Positions 33,299-41,620 of a DNA stretch of 64,000 nucleotides are shown here, piece by piece. Source of the stretch: Lysinibacillus pakistanensis (lineage in GTDB: Bacteria > Bacillota > Bacilli > Bacillales_A > Planococcaceae); assembly GCA_001312325.1 (NCBI GenBank), contig BBDJ01000011.1, positions 73,878 to 137,877 on the forward strand, in the 5' to 3' direction. The notes beneath the pieces are model-generated. The model was not told the origin of the DNA. It searched no databases and saw only the letters and a list, made by a program, of their open reading frames with translations. The translations under genes were made by a program, and so were the position numbers. How positions within the stretch are numbered: position 1 is the stretch's first letter; each line of letters opens with the position of its first letter.

Positions 33299-33776
33299 TT
33301 AGGTAAAATCCTCTTCCACATCTTCAATCCCAAAGCTAATTGCTTCAAAATAGGAGATACCTGAAAATGTGTTATGTCTGCTAGAGCCTTTTGCCATCTC
33401 TTTCAGCTTATGATGAGAAAGCACGTAATTATCCTGTAAACGATGTGGCGTATTATGATTTCTTAATAATTTCATAATTTGCCTGCTTCTTTTATGACGC
33501 TTTTTTTGCTTCTTTTATATACGCTAAATTTTCTTGTTCTAGTAAAAGTTCATCCCTAGTAAAATATCCTTTTGTTATGTAATAGGCAAGCATGTCTAAA
33601 ATAATAGTAGTATGATAGGTTTGAGCAGTTATACTGAAATAGTCATCTAATGTGATCTCTTTGCCTCGGTAAACCACTTTTTCTTTTTCTAAAAGCGTTT
33701 GTATGTATTGAACTCTGTCTTCAATAGGAAGTTCCATTCGCAATTCAATGATTAAACTAGGTAATTGTAATTTCAT
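33299..33776 (-). CDS. Unknown cassette protein, about 158 residues (frameshifted)
   Basis: From ATG 33776 (MKLQLPSLIIELRMELP, ribosome binding site AAGGAG) through a one-A shift near 33503 to a stop at 33299. The first half is helical and resembles small phage proteins (YIQTLLEKEKVVYRGKEITLDDYF); the second half is basic (KKRHKRSRQIMKLLRNH) with an acidic end (GIEDVEEDFT). Unrecognised. It directly follows the regulator gene and may be its partner or a small structural protein. Confidence 0.55.
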
Positions 33777-33789
33777 ATTATTTCTCCTT

Positions 33790-34349
33790 CTACCTATTAG
33801 GTTGGCTAGTGCAGGGTAAAATCCACTTTTTTTCGCCCAGGTCTATTTTTTTACATTTTTTTGCATTGTGAATGGAGAAGATCTTTACTGCTGCTATTGA
33901 CACTAAAAAATTCATCTGTCGCAGGGAGGATATCTTTACATTTACTACAGCTTTTTGTTTTTAAATGCAACTTGTTGATATAGGTAGCTTTGCGCCATTG
34001 TCGATCGTTTTCTTGTTTTATTCGTAAACAAATCGTGTTAAATTTACTTCCTACTGTTTTAACAGGTATTCCTAAAATTTTACCTATAGTATAGTAAGAA
34101 TAGTCTTTAGCAATATAATGAAGTAATTTAATTTGTTCTTTATTTAAGGACTTTTTTAATTAATTCATCTAAATCAGCAAATAGGCTAATAACTTCTGTG
34201 TTTAATTTCAATGAATTGGTCGCGCATGCCCCTTGATTTAAGCTGGTATCATCAATAGAGCCTCTAAAAGTTAATAGTTCTTTAATAACGATTACATCTG
34301 ATAACACAAGTTGTCTATACTTTGTATCCTTATAAGTTTGATACGCCAT
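33790..34349 (-). CDS. Putative HTH activator with zinc-ribbon C terminus (frameshifted)
   Basis: From ATG 34349 (MAYQTYKDTKYRQLVLSDV, ribosome binding site AAGGGGGA). After a one-A shift near 34148 it continues with a sigma-region-4-like helix-turn-helix (YSYYTIGKILGIPVKTVGSK) and then a Cys4 finger: CSKC, about 20 residues, CKKC (the last cysteine is restored if one A is removed near 33858, which also moves the stop to 33790). A sigma-like HTH at the head of a late operon fits an activator of the tail genes. Good sigma-A promoter at 34384-34411. Function is inference. Confidence 0.6.
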
Positions 34350-34383
34350 TACTACATCCCCCTTTATTTTTATACTTTAGCCT

Positions 34384-34411
34384 ATTATAATTCAATTTAA
34401 AAATAAATCAA
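34384..34411 (-). promoter_or_regulatory. Sigma-A promoter for the cassette regulator
   Basis: Minus-strand TTGATT (34406-34411) and perfect TATAAT (34384-34389), spacer 16 bp, about 35 bp before the start codon of the HTH regulator. Confidence 0.65.
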
Positions 34412-34501
34412 TATTTTAAATTAATTTATCTATTAAATTTTGAGAATTAATTTAAATGAAATAATTTAAAAATTTACAAATTGAAATTGATTATGCTACT
34501 A

Positions 34502-34515
34502 TTGACTATAGTCAA
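34502..34515. promoter_or_regulatory. Palindromic operator candidate in divergent control region
   Basis: A perfect 14-bp palindrome, TTGACTATAGTCAA, 21 bp upstream of the DGQHR-like gene and just behind a possible -10 (TACTAT) whose -35 would be TTTACA 18 bp earlier. Placement suits a repressor site controlling the rightward operon, and perhaps the leftward regulator. Confidence 0.5.
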
Positions 34516-34535
34516 AAATAAGGGAGCGTGTAGAG

Positions 34536-35852
34536 GTGAGAGTTGGCAAAACGAAAGAATTATTAATTGAACAAATAAAAGCTAGAATTCCTCTGTTAGT
34601 GCAGCATAATGGGATTTTAGATGAGATTGCCATACAGCTTAATAAATATAACATAAGCTTAGGCAATATTATTGAACTGATAAATGATCACAATAAACTA
34701 ATAGAGGCACAGCTACAGGAATTACTATTGCTTGGTGAACAGCTTCATTTAAAGTTTGCAGATAGTGACCAAGACTGGATCAAAGAATGGCTCAATCCTT
34801 CAGAAATTAAAGAGCTGAGATTGTACATAAAAGAATCACCTTACGATGAAATTATCACTTTACCTTATACTTTCGAGAACGTTATAAAAACAGGGCACAA
34901 TGAATATGCAGCAATCGTCCCTAATTCAATCATCGGTAAGCTGTGGATGAGTGGGATTACCATGTATAATCCTAATATTCAGCGACAGGCAAAAAAGAAG
35001 AGAGTTAAAAACGAAATAATAGAGGTTATGAATTTAAATCCTAAATCTTTGCGCGAGATTGAAAAGCAAACTTTAGATGGTGATTTAATAACTTCTACAC
35101 TACGCTATAATGCCAAGGTTGGTACCGGGGAAGATGGAGTTGAATTAATTTATGATGATAGAGAAAAATCGCTCACATTATTAGAGGGCACACAAATAGA
35201 TGTTTTAGATGGTGCGCATCGAACATTCTCTATCTATAATGCCTATATGAAGAAGGTTGATTTGGAAGGGAATATGATCGTAATTTTTTCGAATATGACG
35301 GAGGCACAATGTAAAAGAGTTCAGGTCGATATGGCAAAAGCCAATCCAATACCTAAACCGAGATTACGGGAGCTAGCAAAAGATAAATTAGCGGATGAGG
35401 TTGTGATTGAATTAAAAGCGGATGGTGAATTAAAGGGAAGAATTACCTCCAATTCAAATGTTAAATATTCATATGGGGAAGTTGTTACTTTCTCGGAATT
35501 GTCGGATGCCATCGATCATAGCTTCCAACTAGAGAATCGTCTAGAAGTCATCGAGGTTGCGAAGGTGATAAATGATTATATGATGTATCTTTTCGCCTAT
35601 TATAAATCAAATTTATCAGATAAAAACTCTTTAATGTTTAAAAGTAGAATGTTTATAGGCCATATTGAATTAGCGGCAAGAATGTTTGAGCATACAATTC
35701 CGTTTGATAATTTACGTCAATACCTCAATAAAATCGACTTTTCAACAGATAATCCATTATGGGAGGAAATTGGAATTCTTAAATATGGCAGCATGAGCGC
35801 GCGTAGCAGAACTAAAATTCAAACAGTATTTCAACATTTACTAAAAGAATGA
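34536..35852 (+). CDS. DGQHR/DndB-like domain protein
   Basis: 438 residues with an intact frame and ribosome binding site GGGAGCG. The core shows the DndB/DGQHR signature in the form EGTQIDVLDGAHRTFSIYNA (about residues 222-242) followed by strands and a conserved NP..K pattern. The N-terminal 90 residues are helical. Family members are found beside DNA phosphorothioation genes and, uncoupled, in phages and mobile elements, including a neighbour of the SPbeta master repressor as I recall. No dnd genes are here. It starts a two-gene operon with the repressor-like gene 9 bp downstream. Confidence 0.65.
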   Translation: MRVGKTKELLIEQIKARIPLLVQHNGILDEIAIQLNKYNISLGNIIELINDHNKLIEAQLQELLLLGEQLHLKFADSDQDWIKEWLNPSEIKELRLYIKESPYDEIITLPYTFENVIKTGHNEYAAIVPNSIIGKLWMSGITMYNPNIQRQAKKKRVKNEIIEVMNLNPKSLREIEKQTLDGDLITSTLRYNAKVGTGEDGVELIYDDREKSLTLLEGTQIDVLDGAHRTFSIYNAYMKKVDLEGNMIVIFSNMTEAQCKRVQVDMAKANPIPKPRLRELAKDKLADEVVIELKADGELKGRITSNSNVKYSYGEVVTFSELSDAIDHSFQLENRLEVIEVAKVINDYMMYLFAYYKSNLSDKNSLMFKSRMFIGHIELAARMFEHTIPFDNLRQYLNKIDFSTDNPLWEEIGILKYGSMSARSRTKIQTVFQHLLKE

Positions 35853-35861
35853 GGTGTAAAA

Positions 35862-36850
35862 ATGATCCTAAAAGATAATGTTTTTAATAAAGATATTAAA
35901 GAATGGTATTTAACTTCATTAGATATCCAAGAAAATAGTTTAACTACTTATTTATCATTATTTAATAAAGCAACCGTACTCGAAAATCAAAAAAATAAAG
36001 ATATATTTGATATGAATAAGGTAGAACTTGAAGAGTTATTTTACAGCTTGAAATCGCCTAGTCCACAATCTTTAAGTGCATCAATTGGTTTTATCATCAG
36101 ATATATAGAATGGGCAATTGCCAATGGCTATACGAATAATCGTTCACAACGGCTTCCTACCAGCATTACAATGGAATATTGCAGTACATTTGTCTATAAA
36201 GCAGCCATTATTCGCTATACTAGAGAGCAATTGTTTAGCTATATGAACCTGTTTGATGACCAAAGACATGCTGTATTTCTTCTCTGTTTATTTGAGGGAA
36301 TTAAGGGGGAGGGCTACAGTGAAATCTTAAATTTAAAAATGGCTGATTTAGAAAAAAAGCAATGGGGTATACTTGGCAAAGCTGACGAATAATAAGGGCT
36401 ATAGCAGGGTTATTGAAATTTCCGATGAGTCTATTGGAGGCTAGAAAAATTAGATAAGATTTCCTCTACAAGTATGAAGCCAAAACAGGGACAAAAATAT
36501 TTTCCGATAGTACTTATATTTTTAAGAAGGCAAATGCAAAGAGTGAGGATATCCAATTAAGGGCATCCTTTGGCAATAGAGCATTGGATTTAGCGAAAGT
36601 AATCTTTGATAATCATAATTTAATTGCAAGTACAATTCAGGCATCAGGAATGATGTGGTATATTTGGGAATTGGTTCGCCAAAATGAGATAAAAATCGTC
36701 AATAAAGAAATATTAGAGAAGGTTGCAAGTAAATATGATACTGGGTATGTGGATAAAAATAACCAGTATGTTAGTTTTTCTATACTTCGGCATAAAATAG
36801 ACCTAGATTTTATAAATACAAATTATGGACAGATAATAATGGACGTTTAG
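35862..36850 (+). CDS. MrpR/YopR-like repressor of tyrosine-recombinase fold (frameshifted)
   Basis: About 330 codons from ATG 35862 (GAGGTG upstream). The N-terminal SAM-like region reads ENSLTTYLSLFNKATVL and SASIGFIIRYIEWAIANGYT, the pattern of the MrpR (YopR) lytic-cycle repressor family of SPbeta-like phages, which have a recombinase fold without integrase activity. The frame is lost near 36385 and recovered after further shifts around 36440-36470 (YKYEAKTGTKIFSDSTYIFKKA), then runs to 36850. The missing catalytic residues of true integrases cannot be checked in the broken part. Likely represses the cassette or the small operon; inference. Confidence 0.6.
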
Positions 36851-36851
36851 A

Positions 36852-36875
36852 ACTGGTTAATACCAGTTTTTTTTA
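36852..36875 (+). terminator. Terminator after repressor operon
   Basis: ACTGG, 6-nt loop, CCAGT, then eight T. It separates the repressor operon from the SOS-controlled promoter 55 bp further on. Confidence 0.75.
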
Positions 36876-36928
36876 TTTTCATAGAATACTCCATTCTAAA
36901 TAATTGTAAATATTCTCTAAAAATAAAC

Positions 36929-36958
36929 TTGAAAACGAACAGATGTTCGTGATAGAAT
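36929..36958 (+). promoter_or_regulatory. Promoter overlapped by a LexA/DinR SOS box
   Basis: TTGAAA (36929-36934) and TAGAAT (36953-36958) with an 18-bp spacer that contains CGAACAGATGTTCG (36936-36949). This is a perfect palindrome matching the Gram-positive SOS box CGAAC-N4-GTTCG. LexA bound here would cover the whole core promoter. Confidence 0.85.
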
Positions 36959-37014
36959 GAAAACAAGCTAATTTTGTATGGAGTCGGTCCGCGCAAATTA
37001 AAAGGGGGATGTAA

Positions 37015-37475
37015 ATGAATGTAAGAGAAACAACGGCAGTAATAGAATTAGTGCTTTACAATGATCGAGATATCTCCGATGAGCTAATGAGAGATTTCTA
37101 CGGCGGTATAACGAATGTGATTTTAAATGATGAAGGAGGACATGCTCTCGAATGCCAATGTATGGATAGTTCAGTAACTAGTTTAATACTGATGGATAAA
37201 CAAACGGAGGAGGAGGATCAATTAATAAAGGAGATAGGGGATAAAAAAATTTATTTATAAAAATCACCAATTGGGAAATCCATTTTGACAGCTTAGTGCA
37301 ATTAGATGCAGATCAGGAAAATATTTATTATGTTGTCGAATTTCAAAATATTATTTATTTATACAATGGAATACAACGAAAATCTATTATTGATAAAACG
37401 ATCACATCTTTGAGAAGTCTTAAAGAATATTTAGATAAACACTACCCTGCCTATAAAATTCTCGAAAGGTTATAA
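37015..37475 (+). CDS. SOS-controlled unknown protein (frameshifted)
   Basis: About 153 codons from ATG 37015 (AAAAGGGGGA upstream), first gene behind the SOS box. The frame breaks in the A-run near 37242; adding one A joins EIGDKK to NLFIKITNWEIHFDSLVQ and runs to 37475. It has two alpha/beta halves of similar size, no membrane segment and no motif I recognise. Given its control and position it could be an antirepressor or an inducer for the neighbouring repressor; that is inference. Confidence 0.65.
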
Positions 37476-37517
37476 AGAGCAACGTTGGGAGAAATCTAAA
37501 AAAATGAGGTGTTACGC

Positions 37518-37679
37518 TTGGACAAGCTTTTAATGAAAGAATTAGCATCTGAGATTGTCGAGCAATCGAGGGGAAGAATTAGCATGTTAGAGGCAGAAGC
37601 ACTTGCAATTGTTTCCATCAGTAAGATGAAAAATTGTACGTCGACAAACTATAAGGAAAAAGTCATTCAAAAAAAATAA
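37518..37679 (+). CDS. Small unknown protein, 53 residues
   Basis: TTG start with GAGGTG 8 bp upstream; product starts MDKLLMKELASEIVEQS and is a charged helix with a basic end (NYKEKVIQKK). It lies 42 bp after the SOS-controlled gene, so probably in the same operon. Unrecognised. Confidence 0.55.
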   Translation: MDKLLMKELASEIVEQSRGRISMLEAEALAIVSISKMKNCTSTNYKEKVIQKK

Positions 37680-37754
37680 TTCATACCTACGCATAGAGCC
37701 TTTTGCTAAAACTATTTAGATAAATTAATTAAAAAATACAAAGGAGAGATAAAT

Positions 37755-38048
37755 ATGGAGAAAATAATTTTAACGGAGATGAAACAGGTAATGAAAGATT
37801 TTGGGGAAGTTTTTAGTATGATCAATCAAGGAAAAGTATTCGAAAATGAAACAAATGTAAAGGAATGTATCAATAAGTGTAAAAAGCTTCAATTGGAATT
37901 GATGGATTCTATTAGATTAATTGAATTAACATTTATGGAATTACAAACGAAGCGTGATCAAGCACTATTAGCTACTGAGTCTGATAGTGAATCAAAGCTT
38001 AGGCAGCTAGATGACCTTTTGTTAGCAATCAATAAAAAAACAACATAG
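37755..38048 (+). CDS. Small helical protein, 97 residues
   Basis: ATG with AAGGAGAG upstream. Two or three helices, acidic, with a KECINKCKKLQLEL cysteine pair; no membrane segment. Same direction as the SOS-controlled genes. Unrecognised; size and helicity would fit a small protein-binding regulator. Confidence 0.6.
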   Translation: MEKIILTEMKQVMKDFGEVFSMINQGKVFENETNVKECINKCKKLQLELMDSIRLIELTFMELQTKRDQALLATESDSESKLRQLDDLLLAINKKTT

Positions 38049-38089
38049 TTTATCATACTATGCATCATTTAATGAAGGGAATGAGTTAA

Positions 38090-38272
38090 ATGAGTACTGT
38101 AAAGAATGAACATACAAAGGGTTTCAAGGTTGATTGTCTTGCGATGGCATTAGCTTATAAGGAGATGGGGGATTTGAATTTAACGATTGCAAAGGAAATG
38201 GATTATCTGGAGTGGGAAGCGATAAGAATTATTGAGTCATTTTTAGAGAAAATGAATGCACTAGAGATTTGA
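38090..38272 (+). CDS. Small unknown protein, 60 residues
   Basis: ATG with GAAGGGAATG upstream. Sequence such as AYKEMGDLNLTIAKEMDYLE suggests a compact helical, possibly HTH-like fold. 41 bp after the preceding gene and presumably cotranscribed. Function unknown. Confidence 0.55.
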   Translation: MSTVKNEHTKGFKVDCLAMALAYKEMGDLNLTIAKEMDYLEWEAIRIIESFLEKMNALEI

Positions 38273-38342
38273 TAAATTATACATACTTAGTAACTATGAA
38301 AAATACATATTCAATAATTAAAAATATAGTTGGAGTTAACTT

Positions 38343-39119
38343 ATGAATGAATATAAAGTTGTTTTGATAGTATTCTTTAGCTTACTCCTATCATTTTTTT
38401 TGTTAGAACGAACGGGAGAAGATATCGTTTATCTTCATTCAGAAGAAGACTCCCACCTTGGTGGTGAGATGAATGCTGTTTTGGTTCCTTTTCAGTGGGT
38501 GTCCAAACGCCTACTGAATGAAGATAAAGCCTTCGGCGGATGTCACGGATTTTCAAAGGAAGGAATTGTGCAAGCACAATTCAAAATCCGGACGCAATTA
38601 TGCCAAGGCGAAATTAATAAGAAATTAGATTTGGAAACGATTCTTCAAAATATACCAAAAAGCAATCATGGGCATGCATTTAAAATGATAAGGGAAGCTG
38701 AAAGGATCAGACAGGAAAATCATCAAAGGCAACTAGAGCAAAATCGAATAATGCAGGAACAGGAATTTCGAAAAGAGCGACTAAAGCCAAAAAATAGTAG
38801 TTTACAAGAGCATAAATGGTTAAAATTTCACGCTACTTATTATGGTAGAGATTGTAGGGGATGTAGCGGCATTACTGCTACAGGGATTAATGTACAGAGG
38901 ACCATCTATTTTAAGGAGCTACGAATTGTCGCTGTGGACCCTACCATTATCCCATTAGGAACGATTGTTGAAATTAAAACACCTAATGAAAACTTTAAGG
39001 CCATTGCTGCTGATAAAGGTGGTGCAATCAAAGGGCATCGACTTGATATACTCGTGGAATCTGAAGAGATTTCTGTTCAATATGGCAGACATGACGTGCA
39101 ATTACGCATAATAAACTAA
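38343..39119 (+). CDS. Membrane-anchored 3D-domain cell-wall protein
   Basis: 258 residues: an N-terminal membrane helix (VVLIVFFSLLLSFFLLE), a long charged coiled coil (about residues 110-160) and a C-terminal 3D domain. The domain's three aspartates are visible in IVAVDPTIIPLG, AADKGGAIKG and HRLDILVE. 3D domains form the catalytic barrel of MltA/YocH-type peptidoglycan lytic enzymes, and SPbeta carries one (YorM) as well. It is the last gene before the terminator at 39148, so it may belong to the SOS operon and help release particles, or act in wall turnover. Confidence 0.75.
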   Translation: MNEYKVVLIVFFSLLLSFFLLERTGEDIVYLHSEEDSHLGGEMNAVLVPFQWVSKRLLNEDKAFGGCHGFSKEGIVQAQFKIRTQLCQGEINKKLDLETILQNIPKSNHGHAFKMIREAERIRQENHQRQLEQNRIMQEQEFRKERLKPKNSSLQEHKWLKFHATYYGRDCRGCSGITATGINVQRTIYFKELRIVAVDPTIIPLGTIVEIKTPNENFKAIAADKGGAIKGHRLDILVESEEISVQYGRHDVQLRIIN

Positions 39120-39147
39120 TAGAACATACATTTAATACATATCATGA

Positions 39148-39178
39148 GGAGCATACTATTTTTATGCTCCTTTTCTTT
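39148..39178 (+). terminator. Terminator at right end of the cassette region
   Basis: GGAGCATA, 7-nt loop, TATGCTCC, then TTTTCTTTT. It separates the 3D-domain gene from the yuaF-floT operon. Confidence 0.85.
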
Positions 39179-39261
39179 TATTAGAAAAATGAGAAAAATT
39201 ATGAAACTTTTGAAAGCGTGCATCCGTATAGTAGGTAATACAATGAAAAGGGGTGAACAAC

Positions 39262-39793
39262 TTGACGCTATTTGGCTATTCACTCGAGCAAATTTTTTTT
39301 AGTGGTATTAATCTTCGCAGGCCTTGCAACGCTATTATTTATGTTTTTTGGTGATGCTGTTGAGGGCATCGGTGAGGGTCTACCCATTTTTAACCCAAGT
39401 GTCATTCTATCTTTCATTACGTTGATGTCAGCAGCAGGATTTATTTTAGAAAAGTTAGCCTTTTTCCCTAGCGTTTGGAACATTTTTGCGGCTGCTATCA
39501 TTGGAGCTATTTTAAGTGCACTATTTTATTTATTCGTTCTAGTTCCGCTCAGATCAGCGGATGTTTCGTTAGCCTATACAGAAGAATCGCTTGGTGGTCA
39601 GCTAGGGAAGGTTATAGTCCCAATTCCAAGTGACGGCTTTGGTGAGGTTGTCATTGAAACAGCAAGTGGCATGATTTCCAAGCGAGCAACTGGCTATGAC
39701 AATGAAGCAATTGACTATGATACAACGGTACTTGTTGTAGAGGTCAAGGAAGGCACACTTTTTGTGAGATCCTATGAGAAGAAATTTGTCTAA
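39262..39793 (+). CDS. yuaF: NfeD-like membrane protein YuaF (frameshifted)
   Basis: Membrane partner of flotillin. TTG at 39262 with AGGGGTGA upstream gives MTLFGYSLEQIF; one extra T in the run at 39293-39300 breaks the frame, after which three membrane helices follow (LVVLIFAGLATLLFMFFG and two more) and a C-terminal OB-like domain (SLGGQLGKVIVPIPSDGFGE). In B. subtilis yuaF precedes floT in a sigma-W-type operon, as here with a 15-bp gap. Confidence 0.85.
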
Positions 39794-39808
39794 AGGAGAG
39801 ATATTTTT

Positions 39809-41370
39809 ATGTCCATGGAAATTTTAATTGTGATAGGTATTGTAGCTTTTATTTTAATTGCACTTGTGGCACTGTATGTGACAAAGTATCGAACAGCGGG
39901 TCCTGATGAAGCACTGATTGTAACAGGTAGCTATCTTGGCTCAAAAAAATGTACATAAGGATGAGTCAGGAAATCGTATTAAAATAATTCGTGGTGGCGG
40001 TACATTTGTATTTCCGATTTTCCAGCAAGCACAGCCATTAAGCTTATTATCTAGTAAGCTAGATGTAACTACACCTGAAGTATATACGGAACAGGGAGTA
40101 CCTGTGATGGCTGATGGAACTGCCATTATTAAAATCGGTGGGTCCATTTCTGAAATTGCAACTGCAGCAGAGCAATTTTTAGGAAAGCAAAAAGATGAGC
40201 GTGAAAATGAAGCTCGTGAGGTATTAGAAGGGCATTTACGCTCCATTTTAGGCTCAATGACCGTGGAGGAGATTTATAAAAATCGTGATAAATTTTCTCA
40301 GGAGGTACAACGTGTTGCATCCCAAGATTTAGCAAAGATGGGTCTGACAATCGTCTCCTTTACGATTAAGGATGTACGTGATAAAAATGGTTATTTGGAA
40401 TCGCTTGGTAAGCCTCGTATTGCCCAGGTTAAGCGTGATGCAGATATCGCGACTGCAGATGCAGAAAAAGAGACACGTATTAAGCGTGCCGAGGCATCGA
40501 AAGAAGCACAAAAGGCAGAGCTTGAGCGTGCCACAGAAATTGCTGAAGCGGAAAAAGAAAATCAATTAAAAGTAGCTGAGTTCCGTCGTGAGCAGGATAT
40601 CGCAAAAGCCCGCGCGGACCAAGCGTACGAGCTAGAGACGGCACGTGCAAAGCAGGAAGTAACAGAGCAGGAAATGCAAATTCGCATTATTGAACGACAA
40701 AAGCAAATTGAATTAGAGGAAAAAGAGATTTTACGTCGTGAAAAGCAATACGATTCAGAAGTGAAGAAAAAGGCTGATGCGGATCGTTATGCTGTTGAGC
40801 AAAACGCAGCTGCCGAAAAAATGCGTGAGCTTGCACAGGCTGATGCTGAGAAATACCGAATAGAATCATTAGCGCAAGCCGAGGCGGAGAAAATACGTCT
40901 GGACGGTCTTGCAAAAGCGGATGCAGAGCGTGCAAAAGGGGAAACGGATGCGGAAATTATTCGTCTGCGTGGTCTTGCAGAAGCTGAGGCAAAACGCAAA
41001 ATTGCTGAGGCCTTTGAATACTATGGTCAAGCGGCAGTCTTAGATATGATTGTACGCATGATGCCAGAATATGCGAAGGAACTTGCAAGTCCTCTTGGCA
41101 ATATTGATAAGATTACGGTTGTCGATACTGGTGGTGGAGAAGGCGGCGGTGGCGCTAACAAAGTAACTGCCTATGCAACAAACCTTATGTCCACATTACA
41201 AGAATCCTTAAAGGAAACATCAGGGATTGACGTTAAGGAGCTTATTGAAAGCTATGCAGGTAAGCATACATTACGTCCAGAGCTAGAGCAAATTGCAGCT
41301 GGCTTAGAGAAAAAAACAGGCACCTATTATACCTGAGCAAGAAGAAGAGAAGGAAACCGTCGAGCAATAA
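39809..41370 (+). CDS. floT: Flotillin FloT (frameshifted)
   Basis: Scaffold of membrane microdomains. Start MSMEILIVIGIVAFIL with AAAGGAGAG upstream gives an N-terminal membrane hairpin, then the SPFH/PHB domain (about residues 50-200) and a long flotillin coiled coil with alternating EA, EK and AD heptads. The frame shifts in the A-run at 39945-39951. At the 3' end removing one A near 41312 changes the terminal residues to PIIPEQEEEKETVEQ and moves the stop to 41370, which fits the acidic tails of other flotillins. Coupled to yuaF. Confidence 0.9.
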
Positions 41371-41380
41371 TGAGAAATTG

Positions 41381-41415
41381 AGACCTGATGACTATAGTCA
41401 CCAGGTCTTTATTGT
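41381..41415 (+). terminator. Terminator after floT
   Basis: A nearly perfect palindrome: AGACCTG..TGACTA against TAGTCA..CAGGTCT, followed by TTATTG. The T-run is short. Confidence 0.6.
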
Positions 41416-41524
41416 AAAGTGATAAAGTAGGTTTAAAAAAAGTAAGTCATTTACGCAAGAAATCTGGGTTAAAAATTGTAACATATATGGTAAAATATAT
41501 GAATCATATTTAGGAGGGGTTTAT

Positions 41525-41587
41525 ATGAAGTGGAATAAAGATAATTGGGTATATTTAGAGAGGGAAAGCGTATCAATAACCCTATAA
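41525..41587 (+). CDS. Tet(L)-type leader peptide, 20 residues
   Basis: A 21-codon frame with a very strong ribosome binding site (AGGAGGGG, 5 bp spacing), ending 33 bp before the tetracycline efflux gene. The product MKWNKDNWVYLERESVSITL has the same length and pattern as the leader peptides of tet(K)/tet(L) genes, which end in SVSLTL. In those genes, drug-dependent slowing of leader translation allows reinitiation at the efflux gene. Recognised from memory of the family; strong because gene, length and hairpin all agree. Confidence 0.85.
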   Translation: MKWNKDNWVYLERESVSITL

Positions 41588-41594
41588 ACTACGT

Positions 41595-41616
41595 CTACCC
41601 TCATTAATGGAGGGTA
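41595..41616 (+). promoter_or_regulatory. Translational attenuator hairpin covering the tet SD
   Basis: TACCCTC (41596-41602) pairs with GAGGGTA (41610-41616), and the second arm contains the ribosome binding site GGAGGG of the efflux gene (GTG at 41621). Formation of the stem should block initiation unless ribosomes pass over the leader. Confidence 0.8.
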
Positions 41617-41620
41617 AAAT

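Noticed and set aside
12068..39261. attL/attR direct repeats flanking the cassette
   Set aside because: I compared both flanks by eye and saw no convincing repeat; no integrase is present.
40687..40999. Long antisense frames within floT
   Set aside because: They mirror the strongly biased Ala/Glu/Lys coiled-coil codons of floT and lack ribosome binding sites.
41389..41400. TGACTATAGTCA, same core as the palindrome at 34502-34515
   Set aside because: Here it is simply the top of the floT terminator stem; a shared operator is unlikely.
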